Source: Pirellulales bacterium (GTDB lineage Bacteria > Planctomycetota > Planctomycetia > Pirellulales > JACPPG01). From it: DNA of 64,000 bases. Position numbers and translations under genes: made by a program. Positions 54,094 to 62,446 of this stretch are shown in pieces. Location of the stretch: assembly GCA_036499395.1 (NCBI GenBank), contig DASYDW010000136.1, forward strand, positions 124,001 through 188,000, written 5' to 3'. Each line of letters begins with the position of its first letter. The stretch's first letter is position 1. The notes below the pieces were generated by a model, which did no database searches, was not told where the DNA came from, and saw only the letters and a list, made by a program, of their open reading frames with translations.

Positions 54094-55005
54094 ATGATGA
54101 GTAATCGATTCCGCCTGTTGGCAGCCGCGGCTGCCTGTGCGATGGCGCTGACGTCATCGATGGCCAAAGCTGACCCGTTGTCGTTCACCATCGACTCGTC
54201 GCAAAGCTACCTGACGCTGAACATCCCGAACTTCAGCTTGTCGGGCTTGACGATCAACCTGACCAGCCAAAACCGCACGAATGGTGCCCCGACCGGCACG
54301 CAGTGGAGTGCGAACTCGACCACCGGCAACACGGCGTTCATCTCGGGTACGTTCGCCACGACGATTGGCGGCAGCCTCAGCGGCCAGTCCTTGAGCGCGG
54401 TTCAGTTCATTGCCGGTGCGAACAACCTGAACGCTATCAATTCGGGCAACTATCGCCCGAACCCGGCCGCTTACAACACCGCGACCAGCCATTACGACAA
54501 CAACTCGGGTGGCGCTGGTGCTTATGGTGCCACGGTTCACTCGACGTTGGGTAACGCCGGCTTGGTGTCGTTCGACAACGTCTCGTACGACATTGGTTCG
54601 AACAACCTGCCCGCCAGCGGTGGTGTTGGCTCCGGCACGATCGCCACGGGTGGCAACCTGCAGACTGGCATCCTCAACTCGGTGTTCTCGGCCCAAGGCT
54701 TGAGCGTAATTATCGTCGGCCAGGTATTGCCGAACGACACGGGAAGCCTCGGTGGTGTCTCGGCTCCGAACACCGTTGCCAGTGCGAGCTACACGTTCAC
54801 CAGCCCGAGCAACTTGCAGCTAAAGGTACCGGTCAACGTTCCGATCTCGATTGACCTGGGTGGCGGCACCTTCATCAACGGCACGGCCTTCGGCCAGTTC
54901 GTTGGTAACGCCGCGGTGCCCGAGCCGTCGACTCTCGCCTTGGCGGGACTCGGCATGGTTTCGTTGGTCGCCTTGGTGCGTCGCCGTCGCAACCTGCAGA
55001 AGTAG
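54094..55005 (+). CDS. PEP-CTERM sorting-domain exported protein, paralogue 1
   Basis: This 303-residue exported protein has a signal peptide (LLAAAAACAMALTSSMAKA) and ends in a PEP-CTERM tail (VPEPSTLALAGLGMVSLVALVRRRR) that exosortase would recognise. The mature part is rich in Ser, Thr, Asn and Gly with strands such as DSSQSYLTLNIPNFSLSGLT and SIDLGGGTFINGTAFGQFVG. It has no known family name. The start at 54094 is 6 bases after GGGAG, better than the TTG at 54088. It is nearly the same as the next gene in its mature region, and is followed by a perfect terminator. Confidence 0.88.
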   Translation: MMSNRFRLLAAAAACAMALTSSMAKADPLSFTIDSSQSYLTLNIPNFSLSGLTINLTSQNRTNGAPTGTQWSANSTTGNTAFISGTFATTIGGSLSGQSLSAVQFIAGANNLNAINSGNYRPNPAAYNTATSHYDNNSGGAGAYGATVHSTLGNAGLVSFDNVSYDIGSNNLPASGGVGSGTIATGGNLQTGILNSVFSAQGLSVIIVGQVLPNDTGSLGGVSAPNTVASASYTFTSPSNLQLKVPVNVPISIDLGGGTFINGTAFGQFVGNAAVPEPSTLALAGLGMVSLVALVRRRRNLQK

Positions 55006-55595
55006 TCTTGAAGCAGGCGGTGCCAAACCGCTCATTGCTAATCACTCTTCCCTTCGGTGCCGCTTCGGCGGCACCGAAGGGTTTTTATTGCGCAATGCCT
55101 GTCGGGAGAAGTCCATTCAAGCATCGACGGCGTCCCCCGCCGCGGTGTCAAAGCCCGGCAGGCTGCAACCGGTTGAAAAATGCCCCTCCTGAACGCAGCC
55201 TGAGAAATTCCAGATTTTTTGCGGAAAAAGTGTTGCAATCGGTAAAATCGTAGCGCAACATGTGGGCTGTGCCGACCAAATGGCGCAATCTTCCTAATCC
55301 GACTGTTCATCTTTGTCGAAACGACGCTAGTGATTTGGACCACGAACCTGAGCTGAGAGTCGAGCCTTTCTGGCTCCTCGCAGGTTTGTCATAGCGTCCT
55401 CCCTTGGATCAGCCCTTCCCCTTCCGTTGCGAGTTGTGTCGCACGGCACTTTAAGGCGAAGGTCTCATCGTAGAGATGATGGCCAAGCGACTGCCGGTTT
55501 ACACGGGATCGGCAACTCGCCTGATTAACACCAAAAATCACCGTGGATGAAACGGGAAGCTAACGCATCTAGATCCCCCAACTCGTGAGGCGCCA
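55006..55595. other. Intergenic region between the PEP-CTERM paralogues
   Basis: A strong terminator lies at 55051-55086. Beyond it I see no gene. A TTGC/GCAA-flanked A-rich stretch near 55233-55260 holds two ATCG half-sites and may mark a regulator site. The leader does not resemble that of the first paralogue. Confidence 0.4.
55051..55086 (+). terminator. Intrinsic terminator of paralogue 1
   Basis: CCTTCGGTGCCG (55051-55062) pairs with CGGCACCGAAGG (55069-55080), a 12-bp perfect stem with a six-base loop. A run of five T follows at 55082-55086. Confidence 0.9.
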
Positions 55596-56546
55596 ATGAC
55601 CACATCGTGCTATGTATTGCCCCGTGCGCAGAAGTCCCTTCGTTCCCAATGGCTCGCTCCCGCATTCGCTCTTTGCGGGCTGGCCCTCCTGACCTCGACG
55701 GTTCAGGCTGACCCTCTGACCTTTACGGTCGATTCGACGCAGAGTTACCTGACGTTGAACATCCCGAATTTCAGCCTGTCGGGTCTGACCATTAACCTGA
55801 CAGCGCAAAACCGTACAAACGGCGCGCCGGCTCCCACCGCGTGGAGTGCCAATTCAACGACCGGAAACACGGCGTTCGTCTCGGGCACATTTGCCACGAC
55901 GATCGGCGGCAGCCTGAGCGGCCAGAGCTTGAGCTCGATTCAGTTTATCGCCGGTGCGAATAACCTGGCGGCTATCGCCTCGGGCAACTATCGCCCGAAT
56001 CCGGCCGCCTACAACTCCACAACTAGCCATTACGACAACAACAGTGGGGCTCCGGGGGCTTACGGTTCCACGGTTCACTCGACGCTCGGCAACGCCGGCC
56101 TGGTGTCCTTCGACAATGTGACCTATGACATTGGCTCGAATAACTTGCCGGCCAGCGGTGGCGTTGGCTCCGGCACATTTGCAACGGGCGCGGATTTGTC
56201 GACGGGCATTCTCAGCTCGGTGTTTTCGGCACAAGGCTTGAGCGTCATCATCGCCGGCCAAGTGTTGCCAAACGACACGGGCGGCCTGAGCGGTGTATCG
56301 GCTCCGAATACCCTCGCTAGCGCGAACTACACATTCACTAGCCCGACGAATCTGCAGGTGGTCGTGCCCGTCAATATCCCGATCTCGATTGACCTCGGGG
56401 GCGGCACGTTCATTAACGGCACCGCATTCGGTCAGTTCGTCGGCAATGCGGCGGTGCCTGAACCGTCCACGCTGGCCTTGGCGGGTTTGGGAATGGTTTC
56501 CCTGGTCGCGATGGTGCGACGCCGTCGGAATGCGAAGATCGGATAG
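55596..56546 (+). CDS. PEP-CTERM sorting-domain exported protein, paralogue 2
   Basis: This 316-residue protein has a different, longer N-terminal export signal (MTTSCYVLPRAQKSLRSQWL, then LAPAFALCGLALLTSTVQA). From DPLTFTVDSTQSYLTLNIPN to the end it is the same as paralogue 1 apart from scattered changes. The PEP-CTERM tail is VPEPSTLALAGLGMVSLVAMVRRRR. The ATG at 55596 lies at the start of the export signal. A perfect UUCG terminator follows. Tandem duplicates with replaced signal regions are likely. Confidence 0.88.
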   Translation: MTTSCYVLPRAQKSLRSQWLAPAFALCGLALLTSTVQADPLTFTVDSTQSYLTLNIPNFSLSGLTINLTAQNRTNGAPAPTAWSANSTTGNTAFVSGTFATTIGGSLSGQSLSSIQFIAGANNLAAIASGNYRPNPAAYNSTTSHYDNNSGAPGAYGSTVHSTLGNAGLVSFDNVTYDIGSNNLPASGGVGSGTFATGADLSTGILSSVFSAQGLSVIIAGQVLPNDTGGLSGVSAPNTLASANYTFTSPTNLQVVVPVNIPISIDLGGGTFINGTAFGQFVGNAAVPEPSTLALAGLGMVSLVAMVRRRRNAKIG

Positions 56547-56582
56547 TCCAATCAGTCGCTAGATGCTTTGACGACTCACGAG

Positions 56583-56623
56583 CCCCTCGGTACCGGTTCG
56601 CCGGTACCGAGGGGATTTTTTTT
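56583..56623 (+). terminator. Intrinsic terminator of paralogue 2
   Basis: CCCCTCGGTACCGG (56583-56596) pairs with CCGGTACCGAGGGG (56601-56614) with a UUCG tetraloop, a perfect 14-bp stem. Eight T follow at 56616-56623. Confidence 0.95.
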
Positions 56624-56669
56624 GCGCTCCTATAAAAGTATTGCGCTGATCGACAGGCTGCCGATGCGA

Positions 56670-57656
56670 CTACCGATACCCGTGCGTTCGAAACCAATCC
56701 CAGGCGTCGCGAACCGTCTCAGCCGCTGGGCGTATCTGGTACCCGAGTTGCGCTGAAGCGCGATCGCTCGAGTAGTTCTTGGGAAGCCCAGCCATCGCGA
56801 CGGCCGCCGAATTGAAGTCCGGCTCCCGGCCAGTCACCCTGCCGATTACATCCCCTCCCCAACCGCCAACCTTGAGTTGCATCGGCCCGGCGCGCCACAG
56901 TGGTCGCCGCACATGGCAAGTATCGGCGATCAGGCGCATCAATTCGATCCATTGCATCGTGCGGCCTGCCAGAATGTAGCGCTCGCTGGCGTTAGCCTGA
57001 TCGCGGGCGGTTAGAATCGCGGCAGCGACATCGCGCGCATCGCACAAGCTGAGCCAACCGCGCGGTGCCAGGATCATCGAACCCCGGGCCGTGGCCAATA
57101 GCAGCTTGCCCGACGATGGCTTCCAGTCCCAGGGACTCAGCATGAACCCGGGATTGACTGTGACAGCGTCCAACCCTTGGGCTATTTCGCTCGTCACGAT
57201 TTCTTCCGCCTGCCGCTTGGTCACCACGTAGGGAACCGCCGGGCCGCCGGCGTATGGTGTTTCTTCGTTGGTCCGTTCTCGCAGCGAGCAGCGACCAAAC
57301 ACATCAGTCGTCGAAATATGAACCATCCGCACGCCGGCTTCGCGGCAGGCCTCGGCCACATGACGCGTCCCCTGGACGTTGACGGCGTCGTAGACCTCGC
57401 GCTGCGACCAACCAATCCGCACAAAGGCCGCACAGTGGACGACCGTGTTCACGCCTCGGCACGCCAGGCGAACGGACTCGCGGTCGCGAATATCTCCCGC
57501 CGAAGCCTTCACATCTAGATCGGCGAGGGCAGGATGCAAAGACTTATCGCGCACGAGCACGCGTACGCGCTCACCGCGCGAAAGCAGGAGGCGAACGATA
57601 TTGTTGCCCAACAAGCCGGTCGCGCCGGTGACCAGCGTGACTTTCGGATCATTCAT
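56670..57656 (-). CDS. NAD-dependent epimerase/dehydratase (dihydroflavonol-4-reductase-like)
   Basis: This 328-residue extended-SDR protein has the TGATGLLGNNIVRLLL Rossmann motif, AGDIRDRESVRLAC, and the active-site YVVTKRQAEE with its Tyr and Lys. It may reduce or epimerise a small molecule, but the substrate is unknown. The ATG at 57656 has GGAAGAA upstream, better than the longer frame. It is convergent with the second PEP-CTERM gene and lies 69 bases after the FAD oxidase gene. Confidence 0.88.
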   Translation of the reverse strand: MNDPKVTLVTGATGLLGNNIVRLLLSRGERVRVLVRDKSLHPALADLDVKASAGDIRDRESVRLACRGVNTVVHCAAFVRIGWSQREVYDAVNVQGTRHVAEACREAGVRMVHISTTDVFGRCSLRERTNEETPYAGGPAVPYVVTKRQAEEIVTSEIAQGLDAVTVNPGFMLSPWDWKPSSGKLLLATARGSMILAPRGWLSLCDARDVAAAILTARDQANASERYILAGRTMQWIELMRLIADTCHVRRPLWRAGPMQLKVGGWGGDVIGRVTGREPDFNSAAVAMAGLPKNYSSDRASAQLGYQIRPAAETVRDAWDWFRTHGYR

Positions 57657-57725
57657 TAATTCTTCCGGCCCCCACGATCCGACCCGGCGATGCAAATTCA
57701 GTGCGAAACATCGAACGGGGCATTC

Positions 57726-58961
57726 TCATGCCGAGCCCTCGGCATGTCCCGTCGTCATGTCGTAATAGGTAGCATAGGTTTCGCAGGCGCGCCGCCGCAC
57801 TTCACTTTCATCGAGGTTTTGGCCGGCGAATCGGGCGATTGCCATGCCGCTCGGGTCGATGGAAGTCGTCCCCGAGACAATCCATTCGGCCAGCAGTTTG
57901 CCCACGCCCCCCCCGCCCGACACGCCGTGTGCGCAGAAGCCGCACGCAGTCCACACGCCGCGTACCTCGGGGGTCGGTCCCAGGAGAAACGCGCCGTCAG
58001 GCGTAAATGACTCCAAACCGCAAATCTGGTGTGCAAGCGCATGTCGTGCGAATTCCGGAACACGTCGCCCGGCCGCTGCCAAAAGACCCGCGAACTGTTG
58101 TGAGTCGAATTGCTGGACTGTGGGGTTTTCGTTACGCGGAATGGTCGCCGTAAACGCGCGGGGGTTGCGCTCGTAACCGCCGGCAATCAGCGAGTCCCCC
58201 TTTTGCCGCAGGTAGACCAGGTTATCGGGATCGCGGAGATTCGGCAGCATGCCCTGGCCAAGAGTCGGAATTGACTCCGTTTCGACGTACTGATGTTCCA
58301 TGGGAGTCAAGGGAATCGAGACGCCCGCCATGCGTCCGATGAGCGGCGACCAGATGCCGGCTGCAATGACCAGGGTTTCCGTTTCGCAGCGCCCCGACTC
58401 GGTCGTCACACCGCGCACAGCGCCGCTTGCCACTTCGATCGAGGTGACACGGGTCCGCGATTCGAACTCAACGCCGAGCGCGCGTGCATCGCGGATCATT
58501 GCCCCTGCGAGTACTGGCGCCGCGGCCGAACCGTCGGTCGGCATGTAGATCGCCCCCTCGACCCCCGACTTGTCCATGAGGGGAAACAACGCGAGCGTCT
58601 CTGCCGGCGACAATAGGTGCGTATCGAGCCCGCAACGGTCAGCGAACGCCTTTTGCTGCCGCAGTTCGATCAGTCGCTCGCGCGACGACGCCAGACGCAG
58701 GCTACCGACTTCCAAAAAACCAGGAGCACCGTCCAACTCCAAGGTTCGGTACAACGCCACGCTGTCGACCAGCAGCCGCGTCAGACTCACTGACGAACGT
58801 AGCTGACCTATCAATCCCGGGGCGTGCGATGTGGTACCGCTGATTAGCTCTCCCTGTTCCAGCACCAGAACGTCGGTACGTCCTAACCGCGCCAAGTGCA
58901 GCGCGATGCTCGCGCCTGCGATACCGCCTCCGATAATGACGACCGAGGCCCGAGTTTTCAT
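57726..58961 (-). CDS. DAO-family FAD oxidoreductase (sarcosine/dimethylglycine dehydrogenase-like)
   Basis: This 411-residue protein has an FAD-binding Rossmann motif (VVIIGGGIAGASIALHLARLG) and TTSHAPGLIGQL, where the His matches the covalent FAD site of dimethylglycine dehydrogenases. It is much shorter than the folate-using fusions, so it has only the oxidase part. It would oxidise an N-methyl or related amine. It follows a choline-kinase-like gene (143-base gap), which suggests a role in methylated amine or amino-alcohol metabolism, but this is inference. Confidence 0.87.
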   Translation of the reverse strand: MKTRASVVIIGGGIAGASIALHLARLGRTDVLVLEQGELISGTTSHAPGLIGQLRSSVSLTRLLVDSVALYRTLELDGAPGFLEVGSLRLASSRERLIELRQQKAFADRCGLDTHLLSPAETLALFPLMDKSGVEGAIYMPTDGSAAAPVLAGAMIRDARALGVEFESRTRVTSIEVASGAVRGVTTESGRCETETLVIAAGIWSPLIGRMAGVSIPLTPMEHQYVETESIPTLGQGMLPNLRDPDNLVYLRQKGDSLIAGGYERNPRAFTATIPRNENPTVQQFDSQQFAGLLAAAGRRVPEFARHALAHQICGLESFTPDGAFLLGPTPEVRGVWTACGFCAHGVSGGGGVGKLLAEWIVSGTTSIDPSGMAIARFAGQNLDESEVRRRACETYATYYDMTTGHAEGSA

Positions 58962-59104
58962 TTCGAATTCCTAGGATGCTGCGTTCGACGAGGACTAGTG
59001 TCCCCGGCCGTCACCGATCCCACATTCGCGGCAAGGCTCTGCCACGCGGCCCGGCAAGTTCACAAATCTACCCATGAGCGCGGCCAGGGAAAAGGACCGC
59101 GGCC

Positions 59105-59965
59105 TCAATCGGAATCGGCCTGAAGAAAGCGTTCCAAGTTCTGTTGGGCGTACCCGGGAAAGTCGAATTCGAGTCGCGAGATTCCCGCTTGTGCAAATCC
59201 CCACATCGTCTCGCGCAAGGCGGAGACCTTCCGCATGACTCGCAGCCGCCTTAGATCCTCCGCCTGCACCGCGCCCGCGTAGTTTCGCAGGAATTCGCTC
59301 TCCTGCGCCGCGGAAAGTCGGTGATTCTCGGCGAAGTTTCCCAAATCGAAGAATCGATCTCCCATGCCTGCGTATTCCCAGTCGATGATCCGCAGGTTTG
59401 TACCATCATCGATCAGGTTGGCCGGCAGAAGATCATTGTGACAAGGGCACGACACCGCGGTGCTTGCCACGGAGCCGCGCAGATCGTCAAGACCCTCGAG
59501 GATTTTCCGCACGCTGCCCGGCAACGGAACTTCGTGAGCCTGCGCGATTCGATGATACTCTTCAATGATTGCAAAGGCCGAGAATTCCTTGGGAAACGCC
59601 GGAGCCTCGTGCAATCTGGCCAGCGTGCGAGCCGCGCGGGCGAGAATATCGTTGCACGTCGCGTCCATGGGTGAGAGTACCCGACCTTCGACGAACCGCG
59701 TGAGCAACGCCCGTCGTGCGGGCAGATAAGCCACGACCTCGGCCCCGATGCCGACAGCAGCGGCGATTGCAGCGCAGGCGTACTCGCTATCGCGATCGAT
59801 CCCCAATTGCGCAGTGTTGTCCCCCGCAATGCGCAGCGCATAGGCGTCGTTTCCGACAAGAACGCGATAGTTGCGGTTCGTAATGCCGCCCCCGAGGGGC
59901 AGCACGATCGTGGCGCCCGCCAACTCGGGAATCTCGTGGAGAATATCCTGCAGATCGTTTAACAC
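59105..59965 (-). CDS. Choline/ethanolamine kinase-like phosphotransferase
   Basis: This 286-residue protein is of the aminoglycoside phosphotransferase/choline kinase superfamily. The catalytic loop CHNDLLPANLI, with the metal-binding IIDWEYAGMGDRFFDLGNF, is clear and most like LicA-type choline kinases. The N-terminal part has LPLGGGITNRNYRVLVGND, typical of the nucleotide-binding lobe. Substrate could be choline, ethanolamine or another amino alcohol. It lies upstream of the FAD oxidase gene on the same strand. Confidence 0.88.
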   Translation of the reverse strand: MLNDLQDILHEIPELAGATIVLPLGGGITNRNYRVLVGNDAYALRIAGDNTAQLGIDRDSEYACAAIAAAVGIGAEVVAYLPARRALLTRFVEGRVLSPMDATCNDILARAARTLARLHEAPAFPKEFSAFAIIEEYHRIAQAHEVPLPGSVRKILEGLDDLRGSVASTAVSCPCHNDLLPANLIDDGTNLRIIDWEYAGMGDRFFDLGNFAENHRLSAAQESEFLRNYAGAVQAEDLRRLRVMRKVSALRETMWGFAQAGISRLEFDFPGYAQQNLERFLQADSD

Positions 59966-60048
59966 GGGGAATCGTCGGCGCGAGGGATGATGATGACCTG
60001 CAAGTGTAGGTTAGGCGCGACGCACAATTCTTAGCCAGAAAAACGTGG

Positions 60049-62244
60049 TTATTGGCTCGGAGTGGCCGGCGCCGGCAGTTCGCTGATCCAGCGCTCGAGC
60101 AACGATACGGCCGCCCGATCGATCACGCTTGTCGCCAACGGCGGCATGCGTCCCCGCTCGACGCGATTGATGCGCGTCAGCAGAAGCGACCTTTCGGGAT
60201 GCCCTGGGGCCAGCAGCCGCGCGTCGGTAATGCCGAATCGGTCGTGCTGAGGCTTTTCGTCGAGCAGGCTCGTCTTGTCCAGCGGCGTCGTAAATTCCAG
60301 CTCCAGCCGGGCGTTGCCACCACCGGCCGACACGTGACAATGCGAGCAATTCGAATGCAGGTAGCTGCGGGCGCGCGCGTCGATAGGCAATGCGCCGTCT
60401 TGCGGATCCGACAGGGCGCCCATTTCAGCGGGGCGCTTCGGCAGAGGTTCGCGGAACAGGCCGAGCCGCTCGAAAACCTCTAATTGGTTTGCTGACGAGC
60501 TGCCGTAGTCGTGCGCGCGGTTCATTTGCAGCGTAGACAATCCCAGCACGTAATTCGCCGCGCGCGTGTGGCACATCATGCATTCGGCGCGGCTGGGAAA
60601 ATGCCAGGACTGGCTGCGCGATTCGCCCGTCACTCCATCCGCCACTAATAAATCGTGCGAGCGGCCTTCGCTGGGGACCAGTTCGGCATCAGTCTGCTCG
60701 TCGTTCCACTGGTACGAATAACCAACCCACTCTCCTTGCTCGCGCACCAGCAGCCGTGTTTCGACTCGCCGTGCCACCGGCGGATTTCCGGGCACGTCCA
60801 ACGAAAATGTCTTCACTACGACGGCGTGATCGGGCAGGTTCCAGCCGCGTGATTCCGTGAACTGGATCTGGGTATCAGGCGGCAACGCGAACAGGCGTTC
60901 CTTCCTTGCGCCATCGGACCAGAGGGGCGCGATCACCGAATACGGCACCACACCCGGCGCCGGCCGATGGTCCACGACAGATGCGAACAACCCTGTCTCG
61001 CTCAAGCGACGCGGGAATTCGCTACTGGAATTTGGCGTGTCATTTGGCTCGAACTGGTATAAGCCGCCGGCATAGTCGACGACGTATAACTCGCCGTCGG
61101 CATCGACGCCGAAACTCGCGACTTGCAGCGTCGTATCCGCCAACTCGCGATGCCAGGTTACCTGGCGACCGTCGTAGCGCATTCCCCAAAAGCGGCCTGT
61201 CGCAAAATCTCCATAGACGTAGGCTCCGCGCAGTTCCGGCAGCCGGCGCCCATAATAGACGTGCCCTCCGGTGATCGATCGACCTTCGGAATGAGGATGG
61301 GCAACCACTGGTGGCACGATCGGCGTCGGCCGGCGCTCACGAAGCGATTGAAAGGGCAAGCCCCCTTCCTCAACGCTCCATCCGTAATTGCCGCCGCGCT
61401 CGATGAGATAAATCATTTCGCGCCAGTCCTGGCCCACGTCGCCGATCCATAGGCGTCCCGTTTCTCGATCAAAGGACATGCGCCACGGATTGCGAAGGCC
61501 GAAGGCCCACAACTCGCCGCGCGCGTTCTCGGTCGAAACGAAGGGATTGTCACCGGGAATCACGTAAGGACTCTGCTCATCACTAGCGCGAACATCGATT
61601 CGCAAAACGCCCGACGGCAGGTCGGCAAGGTTTTGTCCCGTCAGGTTGGTATCAGAGTCCGAGGTCCCATCACCCGCCGTGATATAGAGCATGCCGTCAG
61701 GGCCAAATGCCAGGTCCCCGCCGTTGTGGCCGTTCGACTCGTATTCCAGAACCATCAGCCGCGAGTTCGGCTCGCAGCGCGGGGGACCATCTTGGGCGAC
61801 CTTGTATCGCGCGATGTGGTTATTCTTTTTCGTCGCTTCGCGCGGTCCGTTGCTGAATACATAGACGTAATGGTTCGTCGTATAAGCGGGATCAAACGCC
61901 AGGCTATAGCTCTCTTCGCCGACATCAAGGAACAGGTCGGCACTTTCGACGTCTGCCCGCTTCGGAAAAATCAGAATCCGCCCTGATCGTTCGATCACGA
62001 GCAACTCGTTCGTCGCGGGAACATGCGTCAGAAACAGGGGTTCTTTTAGCGCCAATTTGTCGAATACGCGCTGCAGGCGGAATGGCAGCGGAGCGTCGGG
62101 ACTGCCGCGTACCCGAGACGTGGTCCAAGCGACCCGTTTGTGCGTATCGAACGGCTCGTTTGGTACTGACTCTGAGGATGCGGCGTCACCTGCCATGCCG
62201 ACGGACAGCGTCATCAGACACGCCAATCGACGAAGCCATTGCAT
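60049..62244 (-). CDS. PQQ-type sugar/sorbosone dehydrogenase fused to a dihaem cytochrome c-like region
   Basis: This 731-residue exported protein has a signal peptide (WLRRLACLMTLSVGMAGDAA) and a glucose/sorbosone-dehydrogenase beta-propeller (about residues 50-420), with NGHNGGDLAFGPDGMLYIT, FGLRNPWRMSFDRET and GGNYGWSVEEGG. The C-terminal 300 residues carry two CxxCH sites (CMMCH and CSHCH), so haem binding is likely. The start MQWLRRL at 62244 replaces a longer frame. It would pass electrons from sugar oxidation to a c-type chain, which depends on System II (ccsBA at 7-10.5 kb). Loss of the strict PQQ ligands cannot be excluded. Confidence 0.88.
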   Translation of the reverse strand: MQWLRRLACLMTLSVGMAGDAASSESVPNEPFDTHKRVAWTTSRVRGSPDAPLPFRLQRVFDKLALKEPLFLTHVPATNELLVIERSGRILIFPKRADVESADLFLDVGEESYSLAFDPAYTTNHYVYVFSNGPREATKKNNHIARYKVAQDGPPRCEPNSRLMVLEYESNGHNGGDLAFGPDGMLYITAGDGTSDSDTNLTGQNLADLPSGVLRIDVRASDEQSPYVIPGDNPFVSTENARGELWAFGLRNPWRMSFDRETGRLWIGDVGQDWREMIYLIERGGNYGWSVEEGGLPFQSLRERRPTPIVPPVVAHPHSEGRSITGGHVYYGRRLPELRGAYVYGDFATGRFWGMRYDGRQVTWHRELADTTLQVASFGVDADGELYVVDYAGGLYQFEPNDTPNSSSEFPRRLSETGLFASVVDHRPAPGVVPYSVIAPLWSDGARKERLFALPPDTQIQFTESRGWNLPDHAVVVKTFSLDVPGNPPVARRVETRLLVREQGEWVGYSYQWNDEQTDAELVPSEGRSHDLLVADGVTGESRSQSWHFPSRAECMMCHTRAANYVLGLSTLQMNRAHDYGSSSANQLEVFERLGLFREPLPKRPAEMGALSDPQDGALPIDARARSYLHSNCSHCHVSAGGGNARLELEFTTPLDKTSLLDEKPQHDRFGITDARLLAPGHPERSLLLTRINRVERGRMPPLATSVIDRAAVSLLERWISELPAPATPSQ

Positions 62245-62446
62245 GCGGGACCGCCGGCGAGAAGTGCAGGTTTCGGCAGGACTGTTCGCATGATACAGGC
62301 CCCCATGGCCACAACCAAGCACGCGGAACGCTCGGCCCCCCTCGGGCGGCGTTTGCCCGGTACGGCGAACCTGTTAGTGGCATGCTACGCTTGCCTATGT
62401 TCCGCCGGCAGCTCTGAAGGCGAAAACCTGGCTGGTCGAGGGTCTT

